A program made the position numbers and the translations under genes. A stretch of 64,000 bases of DNA from Capilliphycus robustus. Lineage in GTDB: Bacteria > Cyanobacteriota > Cyanobacteriia > Cyanobacteriales > Microcoleaceae. The stretch lies in contig NZ_JAYGHR010000005.1 of NCBI RefSeq assembly GCF_034932365.1, positions 62,001 to 126,000 of the forward strand, written 5' to 3'. This document shows, in pieces, positions 14,355-22,994 of the stretch. A model generated the notes under the pieces. That model had not been told where the DNA came from, ran no database searches, and saw nothing but the letters and a program-made list of their open reading frames with translations. The stretch's first letter is position 1. Every line of letters begins with the position of its first letter.

Positions 14355-17284
14355 TGGTTGCCTCCTTAACTAGGCATTCTGAGGTCAATCAATTAGCTGA
14401 ACTCAACCCCAAACATGAACGGGAGTTAGTTCAGAAACGAGGCTTAAAATCCGACTGGGTAGCCGTCAACTGCAAGAGTATTGATACCAGAACAGCTACA
14501 GAGCATCTGGGATACAAAGCCTACTCAGATGGAATTTTGCTCAGTGGGAATGGTTATCAAGAACAGTTCAAACCTGATGATGCTTGGGCCTCTCAGGACG
14601 GTAAAAAACCCAAGTACCGCAGTTGCAAGGATGAAGACGGGTACGACGCCATGTTACCCGCTCATCCCGACAAAAAACGCTTCTGGGATGACTTAGAAGC
14701 GTTAAAGGATGAATGCTATCAAATTGATGGCTATCCTTGTCTAGTGGTCACAGAAGGCTTTTTTAAAGCAATATCCTTGACCTCTCATGGAGTCCCGACT
14801 ATTTGCCTACTGGGTGTAGAGATGGGACTCACATCAGCCAAAAGTGACCCCCAAGGCAAGCGATATCTAGTCCCTGGATTAGAACGCTTGGCAAGAGCAG
14901 GCTTTGGGTTTATCATTGCGTTTGATGCCGATTGCGCCAGGAAAAACGGAGTAAAAACAGCACAAGAAAACCTCGCTCATCGTCTCTCTCAGTTTGGCGT
15001 TCCCGTCTACAGCATCACCGGATTATGGGAGGAAGCTGAGGGGAAAGGGATTGATGATTATATCCAGATGAATGGCTTTGAAGAATTCCGAGACAAGGTA
15101 TTAGCAAGAAGTTTAACTATTGAGCAGTGGAGAGAGAAGTATAGTCCTGGTCTAGAAAGACAGCTTTCTCAAGACAGTAAAACTCCCACTCAAGTAAGCA
15201 TTGCTAGAGAGATTGCAGAGGAATATGAGAACAAGCTAGCCTTCAATTGCGAAGCCAAAATATGGATGAGATATGAAGCTCAAGATAAAGGCATCTGGAG
15301 TCCTGAAGACGACCTCTATATTGAGTCAATTATCTCTCAACTCTTGACAGGGAAAGGAATTAAATTCAGAACTCATACCTACGTTAAGCAGGTAGTAGAA
15401 GCTCTAAGAGTTGACCCAAAGATTATCAAAAGGAAATGGCTAGAACGCACTCCTGGTGAGGTTTTACCCCATCATAACGGAGTTCTAGAAATTGCTACAG
15501 GTAAGTTTGTTGAGCATTCCCCTCTCAACTATTTAACCTGGATACTTCCCCGTGAATATAACCCATTAGCCCAAAATTGGAGCAAGATTAATGCTTGGTT
15601 GGATGAAGCCTCACAGGGAAATCCGGTTATTAAAAACTTGCTTATCTGCTTTGCCAACGCCGTTTTAAAAGGACGCTCTGACATACAGAAAATGCTGCAC
15701 CTGACAGGTTTAGGCGGAAGTGGAAAGACAACCTACAGCAATTTAGTTACCGACATTATTGGGGAGAACAACATCCTTGATGAAGGGGTTGAGCAGTTTT
15801 GTACTAACCATTTCACACCGATTAGAGCTTATCAGAAACGGCTAGTTTTGTTTTCAGATGAACAAGACCTCCCTAAAAACATCAGCAATATTATGAAGCT
15901 GGTAGGGGGAAATAACCTCACAGGAGAACAAAAACATAAACCCGCTTTTCAGTTCAGATTCACCGGAATGGCAATGCTCGTGTCAGAGCATCCAATAGCA
16001 CAAGGGGTTAAAGGCAATGGATGGAAACGTCGGATAATCCCTATCCCAATGAATGCCAAAGTTGCAGATAGAGACAGACGCGACCTCAGAGCAGAATTCA
16101 AACCGGAGTTAGCCGCATTCACAAACTATCTCCTGAGCTTGGATGATAATTTTGTGACTCAGGTCTTAAGGGGAGTTGGCGATATTCCAGAATGTCAACT
16201 TCAGTTCTGGCAATCCCGACTCAGAGAAGATTCTCTAGCCGCTTGGCTCAATGACTGTGTGATTAGTGATGCCTCTGCTACTACTCCCATTGGTGATGGA
16301 CAAAAAACAGGAACTCTGTATAGCTCTTATCGGGAGTATTGTCAGCAATCTGGTTTATCTGCTAAGTCTCTCCCCAGATTCTCTCCAGAATTATTAGAGG
16401 TCTGTCAGTCTGTCTTAGGTTTGGAAGTACAGAGAATCAGAACAAGAGTAGGAACCTCTGTCTCAGGGCCAGTAACCTGTATCTCTGGTATCCGACTGAG
16501 AACAGAGGGAACGGATGATGCGATTCTGACTCATGAACAAGACCTTACCAAGTCTGTGCGGGTTCAGAAAAAACAGTCTGTGAGCAATTTAGGGCTACCT
16601 GAAACCCCTACTACACAAGGCCGTGCGGGGTGTGCGGGGTTGAATCAACATTTACCTAATTCAACTCCCACAGAAAAAAAATTACCTGACTCACCCCTCC
16701 CTGAGAAACCGATTGTAGAAGTTAGTCAGTCCATCCAATCCGAACCGCAACCTAAACCCGCGATCGCAAAATACACCCTTGACCAGAAGAAGAAATGGCT
16801 CAAGAAAACTGTTAAAGAGGATCTAAATAAGGATGTCAAGTCGATTGTTTGGCTTGAGCATCCCAGTTATACAGGCGAAGCGACTCTTCTCGGACGGTCT
16901 TACCTTGATGATGTGCCTTGGAAAGTCAAACACCCGAATGGGGAATTGAACGTTAAGCCCGAGAATATTGAGATTTTTGAGGCGCTCTGTGGGGATATTC
17001 AACCCATACCTGATAAACCAAAACATACACAGCCTGAACTACTCCTTGAGCCTCAAACTGAAACACCTATACAAAGGGTTAAGCGGTTGGCTAAACAGCA
17101 AAAAATCAAGCTAACTGCTAATGATCAAACCTTCTCTCAAATCCTGAGCTTATTTGAGAAGTCAGCGATTGAAGAATTAACCGATGAGGAGTTAACAAGA
17201 ATAGCTGACAAGTGGGAAGAGCAAATCGAGAGTGCTAAACGGAAACAAGAAAACAACCGCATCACTAAATATCTAGAAGAATGA
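14354..17284 (+). CDS. replication protein with DUF3854/Toprim-like domain and SF3-type helicase (CyRepA1-like)
   Basis: 976 residues. Residues about 40-260 form a DUF3854 domain with Toprim-like motifs: LVVTEGFFKA (about 131-139, acidic TEG) and FIIAFDAD (about 187-193), followed by GIDDYI. Residues about 400-640 are a D5-like/SF3 helicase: Walker A GLGGSGKTT (about 452-460) and a Walker B-like LVLFSDEQDL (about 497-506). The C-terminal 300 residues are a linker and a small domain. This order fits cyanobacterial plasmid replication proteins of the CyRepA1 group; that name is from memory of the family, not a search. ATG at 14354 follows AGGAGG at 7 bases; the longer frame from 14264 overlaps the gene before. 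It overlaps the integrase start as ATGA. Confidence 0.85.
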   Translation: MVASLTRHSEVNQLAELNPKHERELVQKRGLKSDWVAVNCKSIDTRTATEHLGYKAYSDGILLSGNGYQEQFKPDDAWASQDGKKPKYRSCKDEDGYDAMLPAHPDKKRFWDDLEALKDECYQIDGYPCLVVTEGFFKAISLTSHGVPTICLLGVEMGLTSAKSDPQGKRYLVPGLERLARAGFGFIIAFDADCARKNGVKTAQENLAHRLSQFGVPVYSITGLWEEAEGKGIDDYIQMNGFEEFRDKVLARSLTIEQWREKYSPGLERQLSQDSKTPTQVSIAREIAEEYENKLAFNCEAKIWMRYEAQDKGIWSPEDDLYIESIISQLLTGKGIKFRTHTYVKQVVEALRVDPKIIKRKWLERTPGEVLPHHNGVLEIATGKFVEHSPLNYLTWILPREYNPLAQNWSKINAWLDEASQGNPVIKNLLICFANAVLKGRSDIQKMLHLTGLGGSGKTTYSNLVTDIIGENNILDEGVEQFCTNHFTPIRAYQKRLVLFSDEQDLPKNISNIMKLVGGNNLTGEQKHKPAFQFRFTGMAMLVSEHPIAQGVKGNGWKRRIIPIPMNAKVADRDRRDLRAEFKPELAAFTNYLLSLDDNFVTQVLRGVGDIPECQLQFWQSRLREDSLAAWLNDCVISDASATTPIGDGQKTGTLYSSYREYCQQSGLSAKSLPRFSPELLEVCQSVLGLEVQRIRTRVGTSVSGPVTCISGIRLRTEGTDDAILTHEQDLTKSVRVQKKQSVSNLGLPETPTTQGRAGCAGLNQHLPNSTPTEKKLPDSPLPEKPIVEVSQSIQSEPQPKPAIAKYTLDQKKKWLKKTVKEDLNKDVKSIVWLEHPSYTGEATLLGRSYLDDVPWKVKHPNGELNVKPENIEIFEALCGDIQPIPDKPKHTQPELLLEPQTETPIQRVKRLAKQQKIKLTANDQTFSQILSLFEKSAIEELTDEELTRIADKWEEQIESAKRKQENNRITKYLEE

Positions 17285-18513
17285 CCCGACGTAAACCGAA
17301 TAACAAAGCCTGTCAGTCTCTCCGAGAGGTTGACAGCCAGATTAACAGTGCTATTTTGCAGTTAAACGAACGTCTGAAAGCATTCGGAAGTAAACTCACT
17401 GTTCTCAGGAGAAAAAACCGACTGTATCTAAGAGGAACGTTACCCTGTAAACCCGGAGAAACAACACCAGAAGGAACAAAGCGTTATGAGATTTCTATAG
17501 CGTCTGCTGACTTAGAAGGGATAAGGATTGCAGAAACTAAAGCATTAGAAATCACAACTCAGTTAAAGCTAAACATATTTGATTGGGAGATGTACGGGGT
17601 CAAGCCTAAAACCAAGCCTCAGCACAGAACAATGGGTGAGATTAAGGCTGACTTTGAGGAGAACTATTGGCGCGATCGGCCTCAGACTCGCAAGAAGTTA
17701 AACACCTACAGAGGAAACTATCAAGTCTATCTCAAGAAAATACCCGACTTAGACAGATTCACAGACCAAAACGTTGAGAAATGGATACGGTTGACAGACC
17801 CCGACACTTGCGCCAGAGCTGCCTTAATTAACCTCATCAATAAACTGGCAAAACAGGAGAGTATTGAAATTAAGTCTTACCTCTGCAAACCAAAGACAAA
17901 GCCGAGAATACTGCCAACTGACAGAGAGATAGAGATGACGTTTGACCTATTGCCTGATGATATTGGTTGGACGTTTGGAATGATCGCCACCTACGGTCTG
18001 AGAACTCAGGAAGTTTTCAATGGGATTGAGAAGCACCTTGATTTTTTTACCAGCTCAGATAACGAGTTTCACAAGTTCAGAGTAGACGAGGATAACAAGA
18101 CTGGAGAACGTTTAGTTTACCCGCTACAACCAGAATGGGTTGAACGGTTTGACCTACTGAATCCAAAGCGTTTCCCCAGTCGAGCCAGAACATATGAGGC
18201 GAGGGTAAGGCAATTAGGGCAAGAGCTTCTCAAGCGCGGATTCAAAAACAAAGCTTACAGCCTGAGACATCGCTATGCAGTCCGGGCGCACGAGCTAGAT
18301 ATTGCCATTGATGATGCAGCTCGGTGGATGGGTCACTCGGTAGAGATGCACGTTAAGACCTATCAGAAATATATGGATGCTTCTACCAGTGACAAGATTT
18401 ACAGAAAACTCCTCAACCACAAACAGGAGTTAAACGAGTTAGACAGATTGCGGCTAGAAAACCAGTTCCTAAAAGAGAGAGTAGCTGAATTAGAAGAACA
18501 GCTCAGAAAGTGA
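17281..18513 (+). CDS. tyrosine recombinase (site-specific integrase)
   Basis: 410 residues. It carries out integration and excision at the 54-bp repeats. The catalytic domain has the expected residues: Arg in YGLRTQEV (about 241), HRYAVR (about 331-336, the HxxR box), the later WMGHS histidine (about 349) and the nucleophile Tyr in the KTYQKY stretch (about 360). The N-terminal part holds a SAM-like core-binding domain (about 115-190); the C-terminus ends in a coiled coil (RLENQFLKERVAELEEQ). Its start overlaps the end of the replicase (ATGA), so the two are co-translated. The right att repeat begins 50 bases after its stop, the usual place for an integrase gene. Confidence 0.93.
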   Translation: MTRRKPNNKACQSLREVDSQINSAILQLNERLKAFGSKLTVLRRKNRLYLRGTLPCKPGETTPEGTKRYEISIASADLEGIRIAETKALEITTQLKLNIFDWEMYGVKPKTKPQHRTMGEIKADFEENYWRDRPQTRKKLNTYRGNYQVYLKKIPDLDRFTDQNVEKWIRLTDPDTCARAALINLINKLAKQESIEIKSYLCKPKTKPRILPTDREIEMTFDLLPDDIGWTFGMIATYGLRTQEVFNGIEKHLDFFTSSDNEFHKFRVDEDNKTGERLVYPLQPEWVERFDLLNPKRFPSRARTYEARVRQLGQELLKRGFKNKAYSLRHRYAVRAHELDIAIDDAARWMGHSVEMHVKTYQKYMDASTSDKIYRKLLNHKQELNELDRLRLENQFLKERVAELEEQLRK

Positions 18514-18515
18514 AC

Positions 18516-18537
18516 GGTTCACCACAAAGTTCACCAA
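18516..18537. promoter_or_regulatory. possible recombinase arm sites near attR
   Basis: GGTTCACCA (18516-18524) and AGTTCACCAA (18528-18537) lie between the integrase stop and the right repeat and match the triple GGGTTCACCAA cluster inside the left end at 8068-8102. Confidence 0.42.
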
Positions 18538-18563
18538 ATTTCAGGACTTCACTTGCTCAAACC

Positions 18564-18617
18564 CTTTCTAGACAAGAGTTACAACCGTTATAGGCGGTTA
18601 AGACTGCATAACCAATA
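18564..18617. repeat. attR: right 54-bp direct repeat
   Basis: Perfect match of 54 bases to 7944-7997, next to the integrase 3' end. The rest of the gap up to the LuxR-type gene (18618-18834) shows no gene or RNA that I recognise. Confidence 0.88.
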
Positions 18618-18834
18618 TAAAGAGAGATATATGTAGGAATACAGGGGTTAAGCCTTATTGCATTACTCTGTTATTCACTCTAGGGAGCATCTACAATACC
18701 TACTGGCTAATCGTTTTTGTCGTTCATTCGTCAACTCTAGCTCATCGATAAACATGATTAGCTCTCATCCAAGGTCGGCAAGTTCAAGCAAACCTCATGT
18801 AGTGTATCTGTTTTTGTCCTCAGGGGAAATAGTT

Positions 18835-19200
18835 ATGATGATTCAAGAAATGCTGAAGAAAGCTGTAAACCAAGTCGATGAGTCTATTGCCTTTCCTATT
18901 TTTCAACGAACTGAAGAATCTGTCGATGAGATTGTGTTGGCATCAGATATTGATGGCATTCGTTACTATTTAGTTCGTTCACGTCCTCAAGATGATCAGT
19001 CCGTTAATCTCAGTCCGCGTGAACAATCAATTGCTCGTTTAGTCGCTCAAGGTTTACCGAATAAATGTATTGGGAAAGAACTTGGGATTAGCCCTTGGAC
19101 GGTAGCGACTCATTTACGTCGTGTGTTCAAAAAACTCGATGTTAATTCCAGGGCTGCTATGACGGCTCGACTGATTGAAGCCAATTTACTACAAGATTAA
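18835..19200 (+). CDS. LuxR/NarL-type helix-turn-helix regulator without receiver domain
   Basis: 121 residues from the ATG at 18835 (GGGGAAA upstream); the frame is open back to 18658 but that part is low in sense and lies next to the att repeat. The C-terminal half is a LuxR/FixJ helix-turn-helix: LSPREQSIARLVAQGLPNKC, then IGKELGISPWTVATHLRRVF, then VNSRAAMTARL. There is no phosphoacceptor receiver domain; the N-terminal about 55 residues contain a small strand-rich region (IDGIRYYLVRSRP). It is chromosomal DNA immediately outside the right end of the element, so insertion of the element may have separated it from its original upstream region. Confidence 0.85.
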   Translation: MMIQEMLKKAVNQVDESIAFPIFQRTEESVDEIVLASDIDGIRYYLVRSRPQDDQSVNLSPREQSIARLVAQGLPNKCIGKELGISPWTVATHLRRVFKKLDVNSRAAMTARLIEANLLQD

Positions 19201-19540
19201 TTGATGCTGTTGTTGTTTAAGTTGGAGTGGGATTGATCTGTGTAATCTTCTAAACAGTTTCAGTGATTTTTTCAGCCCTCGCTGGAGATTTATCCCTGAT
19301 CAACTTCACTGTTTATCAGCCAACAATCTCGACTCCGAACTTAGACGGTTAACAGTCATTTTTAAATTAATTTCATCTAATCAGTGGAGTATCACCCAAT
19401 CCGTTCATGCTGTTATAAACCGTCGGCATAGTCGCAATAAACCCCGTTTTTTCAAGATTGACCAACTCTGATCATTGATTCTTGGATTAGAAAGTTGAAC
19501 AGGGTTTTAAAACTAAGTTTAGGTTTCAATCCGAGTACAA
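19201..19540. other. intergenic region, no gene seen
   Basis: 340 bases without a convincing gene. One frame gives a short peptide resembling WSITQSVHAVINRRHSRNKP before stops; it could be a worn fragment of a transposase, but it is too short to support. Confidence 0.5.
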
Positions 19541-20029
19541 TTATCCCACAGAAAGCACTTTTTTGTAAACGCGATCGCATCGTTCGGTTTCGACTCCTGT
19601 TGTCGGTTTATAACCGTGACTTTCATAGAGTTGAACGGCTTCTTTTAACACGCTAGCTGTCTCGATCCAAGCTTCTTGAAACCCTTTATCCTTGATTTTC
19701 TCCTCTAAATGTGTTAATAAAAATTTCCCTAATCCTTGTCCTCGAACAGACGGAAGTAAATACATTTTGCGAATTTCTACCGCATCTTTTCCTCGTTTTA
19801 TGGGATAATAAGCGGCAGTACCGACGATTGTATTTTGCTGTTCAACCACCCAAAATTCACCGCCTGTCTGTTGATAGAATTCTTCGACTTTGTAAACATC
19901 TTCATCGGCTCCTGTGGCTTCGGAAACTAACCCATATTCCGCTAAAACAGCAGCAATTAAATGAAAAGCTGCTTCGCGATCGCGAACTTCCCAAGACCGA
20001 ATGATAAAATCTTTATATTGGGTTTTCAT
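19541..20029 (-). CDS. GNAT family N-acetyltransferase
   Basis: 162 residues forming one acetyltransferase domain. It should transfer acetyl from acetyl-CoA to an amine on an unknown substrate. The acetyl-CoA pyrophosphate loop RGQGLGKFLL (about residues 95-104) is intact, preceded by the strand EIRKMYLLPSV, and the C-terminal QLYESHGYKPT is the usual GNAT motif B end. It lies 24 bases after miaE on the same strand, so the two are probably co-transcribed. Confidence 0.9.
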   Translation of the reverse strand: MKTQYKDFIIRSWEVRDREAAFHLIAAVLAEYGLVSEATGADEDVYKVEEFYQQTGGEFWVVEQQNTIVGTAAYYPIKRGKDAVEIRKMYLLPSVRGQGLGKFLLTHLEEKIKDKGFQEAWIETASVLKEAVQLYESHGYKPTTGVETERCDRVYKKVLSVG

Positions 20030-20053
20030 GTTCTTTCTTTTAAACTCCCCAAA

Positions 20054-20653
20054 CTAACTATGAATTCTCGGTTTAGGAAAGGGAGTCGAAAGAATATTAC
20101 TCTCGATTTCTGATAATTCTTCTAAGCGTTCCGTGACAACTTCTGTGTCAAAATACGTTGTGGCTAAAACCCAATAAGATCCATAATGTCGAGCTTCAGA
20201 AGCCATTAAACCTCGATAAAATGCCGCGAGTTCTGCATCAGGACAGTGAGCGCCCAATAACCCTAAACGTTCGTGACTGCGGGCTTCTATTAGGCTATAA
20301 ACTAATAAAAAATCAAGCATTCGTTGGGGTTCATGGCGACGAATTTGTTTATTGAGTTCTGAACCATAGGGCGGTGCATCTAAGGGGGCTAAAGGAATTC
20401 CGCGTCGATCTAACCATTGATTGACTTGTTCAAAATGTTGGAGTTCTTCCTGGGCAATTGCTGTTAGCGTTCGGATTAATTTTGTACTGGAAGGATAGCG
20501 AAACATCAGGTTTAAAGCGACTCCGGCTGCTTTGCGTTCACAGTGAGAATGATCTAGTAAAATCGTGTCTAAATTCGCTAAAGCTTGTTCTAACCAAGCG
20601 GTTGAAGTGGGTTGTTTGATAAATTTAATTCGAGGTGCTGTGTTTGTGTTCAT
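20054..20653 (-). CDS. miaE: tRNA-(ms2io6A)-hydroxylase MiaE
   Basis: 199 residues. MiaE is a non-haem di-iron monooxygenase that hydroxylates the isopentenyl group of ms2i6A at position 37 of tRNAs reading UNN codons. The ferritin-like helical pattern and metal ligands are visible: DHSHCERKAAG (first Glu), TAIAQEELQHFEQV (E...ExxH), YSLIEARSHERL and ASEARHYGSY (second E...ExxH set). It ends with a short variable tail. It lies upstream of the GNAT gene. Confidence 0.9.
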   Translation of the reverse strand: MNTNTAPRIKFIKQPTSTAWLEQALANLDTILLDHSHCERKAAGVALNLMFRYPSSTKLIRTLTAIAQEELQHFEQVNQWLDRRGIPLAPLDAPPYGSELNKQIRRHEPQRMLDFLLVYSLIEARSHERLGLLGAHCPDAELAAFYRGLMASEARHYGSYWVLATTYFDTEVVTERLEELSEIESNILSTPFPKPRIHS

Positions 20654-20824
20654 AATGGTTTTCCTAACAAAGATAAGTACCTAACAATTAACAAAATTTA
20701 AACCCTTTTCTGTAACCTGTTCCCTATTAGAATTAGGGCGGGTTTATGTAGGTTGTCTGTAAGGAAATATACATCTGGGTAGAACCCGCCCCTACAATAC
20801 TGTAACCTGTTCCTTACTATAATT

Positions 20825-22501
20825 CTATTCTGTCATCCGATCCAGTCGTTCTCGGAGCGAAAGATTAAACAGCGATCGCAAAAACAAAAATAAACCCAAT
20901 CCCGATAAGCTTAAAATTGCGATCGCCCAGCCTTTATAATTGCCAATTAACAGGGCAATTCCACACAATCCGGCAAATCCACTCCAACAGGCATGAATCA
21001 AGCTTTTTAGGGCTAAATTGACTCGCCTCAAGGCGCGATCGCTTTCGACTGATCGAACTCTAACCCGCAATTCTCCTTCTTCTATGCGTTGTTCTATGCG
21101 TTGAATTAACTGTTCGGCTTTACTGGGTTGTTGCAATTTAAATTTAACAAATTCTCGGGCTTGTCGGGCTAATTCTCCAAAAGTATTCGTCTGACTGGGA
21201 AGCGTTGTTAAGCTTTTCACAAAAGGACTCGCACTCGCGACTAAACTATATTTTGGATCTAAAATCCGTGCAATTCCATCCAGTGTTGTTAAAGACTTTA
21301 AAATAAACGTCATTTCCGCCGGAAGCCGAAACGGTTGTTGTTCAAACATGATATAAACTTCTTCTTTGAGTTGATGAAATGCTTTAAAATCAATCGGTTT
21401 TTCGGTAAATTCTTCGAGTAAAAAGCGAATCAGTCGGCGAACAGGAGTCATATCAGGAACCGGATCAATTAAACCAATTTTGATCAAGCTATCTAAAACC
21501 ACATCTGTATCTTTTCTCATCACTGCAAAAAAGGTTCTAATCATCTCATCTTTTTCTAGAGATTTAATCTCACCCATCATTCCAAAGTCATAAAAAATCA
21601 GACTTCCTTGTTTATTGATCGCAATATTACCGGGATGGGGATCAGCCTGAAAAAAACCATCCTGCAAAATTTGTTTGAGATAACAGCAAATTCCAATTTG
21701 ATTAATTCGTTTCGTATCGAGTCCACCAGCTTCTATTTGTTTGCGGTTATCAATTTTAATGCCCGGTAAATATTCCATTGTTAGGACTTTATGAGTGGCA
21801 TATTCCCAATAAATTTTAGGAACAATAACATCGGGATAGCTTTTAAAATTTTCTCGAAATCTATCCGCATTTTTGCCTTCTTTAATATAATCTATCTCTT
21901 GATAAAGGATAATAAAAAACTCATTATAAATTGCTTCAATATCATAAATTTTAGCCCAGTCAAAATATCGATAACAAAATTTAACGATTTTCCGAATCGC
22001 TTCCACATCCAAATCAAACAATTGTTTTAAACCCGGACGTTGAACTTTGACAACGACATCTTCTCCCGTATGCAGTCTGGCTTTGTGAACTTGCCCGAGA
22101 CTGGCTGCGGCTAGAGGACGTTCATTAAAATCTCGATATAAACTAAACAGAGTATTTCCCAATTCTGACTCAATAATAGCGATCGCTTCAGTCGTCGGAA
22201 AAGGGGGAACTTGATCTTGTAACTTTTCTAATTCTTCTACATATTCTATGGGTAAAATATCAGCCCGAGTCGATAACGCTTGACCAATTTTAATAAAAGT
22301 AGGGCCAAGATCAAGCATAGTTTTAACTAACCATTGGGCGCGTTTACGCTTTTGTTTAGAACTATTATTAACCACAAACCGATCCCACCACAGGAAAAAA
22401 ATAAATTTTCCGGCGGCACTAAATACATCAATTTGTCGAGTCAGGGGTGAATATCGAGTTCGCTGCCAACGCAGGGGTTGGGGAGACTTCTTGATGAGCA
22501 T
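20825..22501 (-). CDS. AarF/ABC1/UbiB family atypical kinase
   Basis: 558 residues. ABC1 kinases of cyanobacteria and plastids act in quinone (plastoquinone, tocopherol) metabolism and membrane lipid balance. The diagnostic KxGQ motif (TFIKIGQALSTRADILP, about residue 74), the alanine-rich loop AAASLGQVHKA, the catalytic-loop ADPHPGNI and the metal-binding IFYDFGMMG (DFG-like) are present. Two hydrophobic segments near the C-terminus (about 512-545) anchor it in a membrane. No operon partner. Confidence 0.92.
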   Translation of the reverse strand: MLIKKSPQPLRWQRTRYSPLTRQIDVFSAAGKFIFFLWWDRFVVNNSSKQKRKRAQWLVKTMLDLGPTFIKIGQALSTRADILPIEYVEELEKLQDQVPPFPTTEAIAIIESELGNTLFSLYRDFNERPLAAASLGQVHKARLHTGEDVVVKVQRPGLKQLFDLDVEAIRKIVKFCYRYFDWAKIYDIEAIYNEFFIILYQEIDYIKEGKNADRFRENFKSYPDVIVPKIYWEYATHKVLTMEYLPGIKIDNRKQIEAGGLDTKRINQIGICCYLKQILQDGFFQADPHPGNIAINKQGSLIFYDFGMMGEIKSLEKDEMIRTFFAVMRKDTDVVLDSLIKIGLIDPVPDMTPVRRLIRFLLEEFTEKPIDFKAFHQLKEEVYIMFEQQPFRLPAEMTFILKSLTTLDGIARILDPKYSLVASASPFVKSLTTLPSQTNTFGELARQAREFVKFKLQQPSKAEQLIQRIEQRIEEGELRVRVRSVESDRALRRVNLALKSLIHACWSGFAGLCGIALLIGNYKGWAIAILSLSGLGLFLFLRSLFNLSLRERLDRMTE

Positions 22502-22865
22502 AGGTCGGTTTGTGAGGAGTCTATTAATTGTTAATTCTAGTTGAGCAAGGTCTTAGAGTTCGTTAGAAGTTGTTGTCAATTGTGTTCCACTCACTCAAAA
22601 CGCAATGGCTCAGATGTTCGATGTTCCTTACACAGAGCAACTGCACCTTTGCAATCATAACAGTCACCCGTCTTTCAGTCACCCCTGAGCGTAGGGGCGC
22701 GCCTCCGACTTGATGTATGTCTCTAGCGCGATCACTGATATCAACCCGCCCTTCAGACTCACCAGCCTTTACAGTTATGCTATCTCCCCAACTCCCTATC
22801 TGTTGATCTCCCTATCTTCTGTGATCATAGCCTCAAACGCCCACTGCATATTAAACTATGGACTG
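22502..22865. other. intergenic region, mostly featureless
   Basis: Between two divergent genes. No gene seen in this part. Further right, at 22866-22920, there is a hairpin listed separately. Confidence 0.5.
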
Positions 22866-22920
22866 GGGCGGTGAGAATTGCAACCCGTCGCATTCTGAAC
22901 CATTCCCCGGAGTTCCGCCC
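22866..22920. ncRNA. weak candidate small structured RNA
   Basis: GGGCGG at 22866-22871 pairs with CCGCCC at 22915-22920, and inside it AGAAT...ATTCT around GC...GC forms a second helix. It lies about 75 bases before the ATG at 22995, so it might be a small RNA or part of a leader. Strand and function cannot be told; low confidence. Confidence 0.25.
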
Positions 22921-22994
22921 AAAATTGGGATAGAGGAAACCCATACTTTCCCAGGTTAACCCCCTGTAAAATGCCCTAATTTTCAAATCTTCTT

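Larger units (their letters stand above)
7944..18617. mobile_element. integrated plasmid-like element with tyrosine recombinase and CyRepA1-like replicase
   Basis: Two perfect 54-bp direct repeats (7944-7997 and 18564-18617) bound a segment of about 10.7 kb. Inside, next to the right repeat, is a tyrosine recombinase, and before it a Toprim-like/SF3 helicase replication protein; the rest is DNA-binding proteins of the ribbon-helix-helix type, an iteron array and small unknown genes. This is the arrangement of a site-specifically integrated element. No relaxase, type IV secretion, terminase, portal or capsid gene is present, so it is better described as an integrated plasmid or satellite than a prophage or conjugative element. 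HIP1 octamers occur inside it (8644, 9563, 16760), which suggests long residence in cyanobacterial hosts. Confidence 0.88.

Noticed and set aside
19340..19480. Possible transposase remnant
   Set aside because: Only about 28 residues before stops; resemblance too weak to claim.
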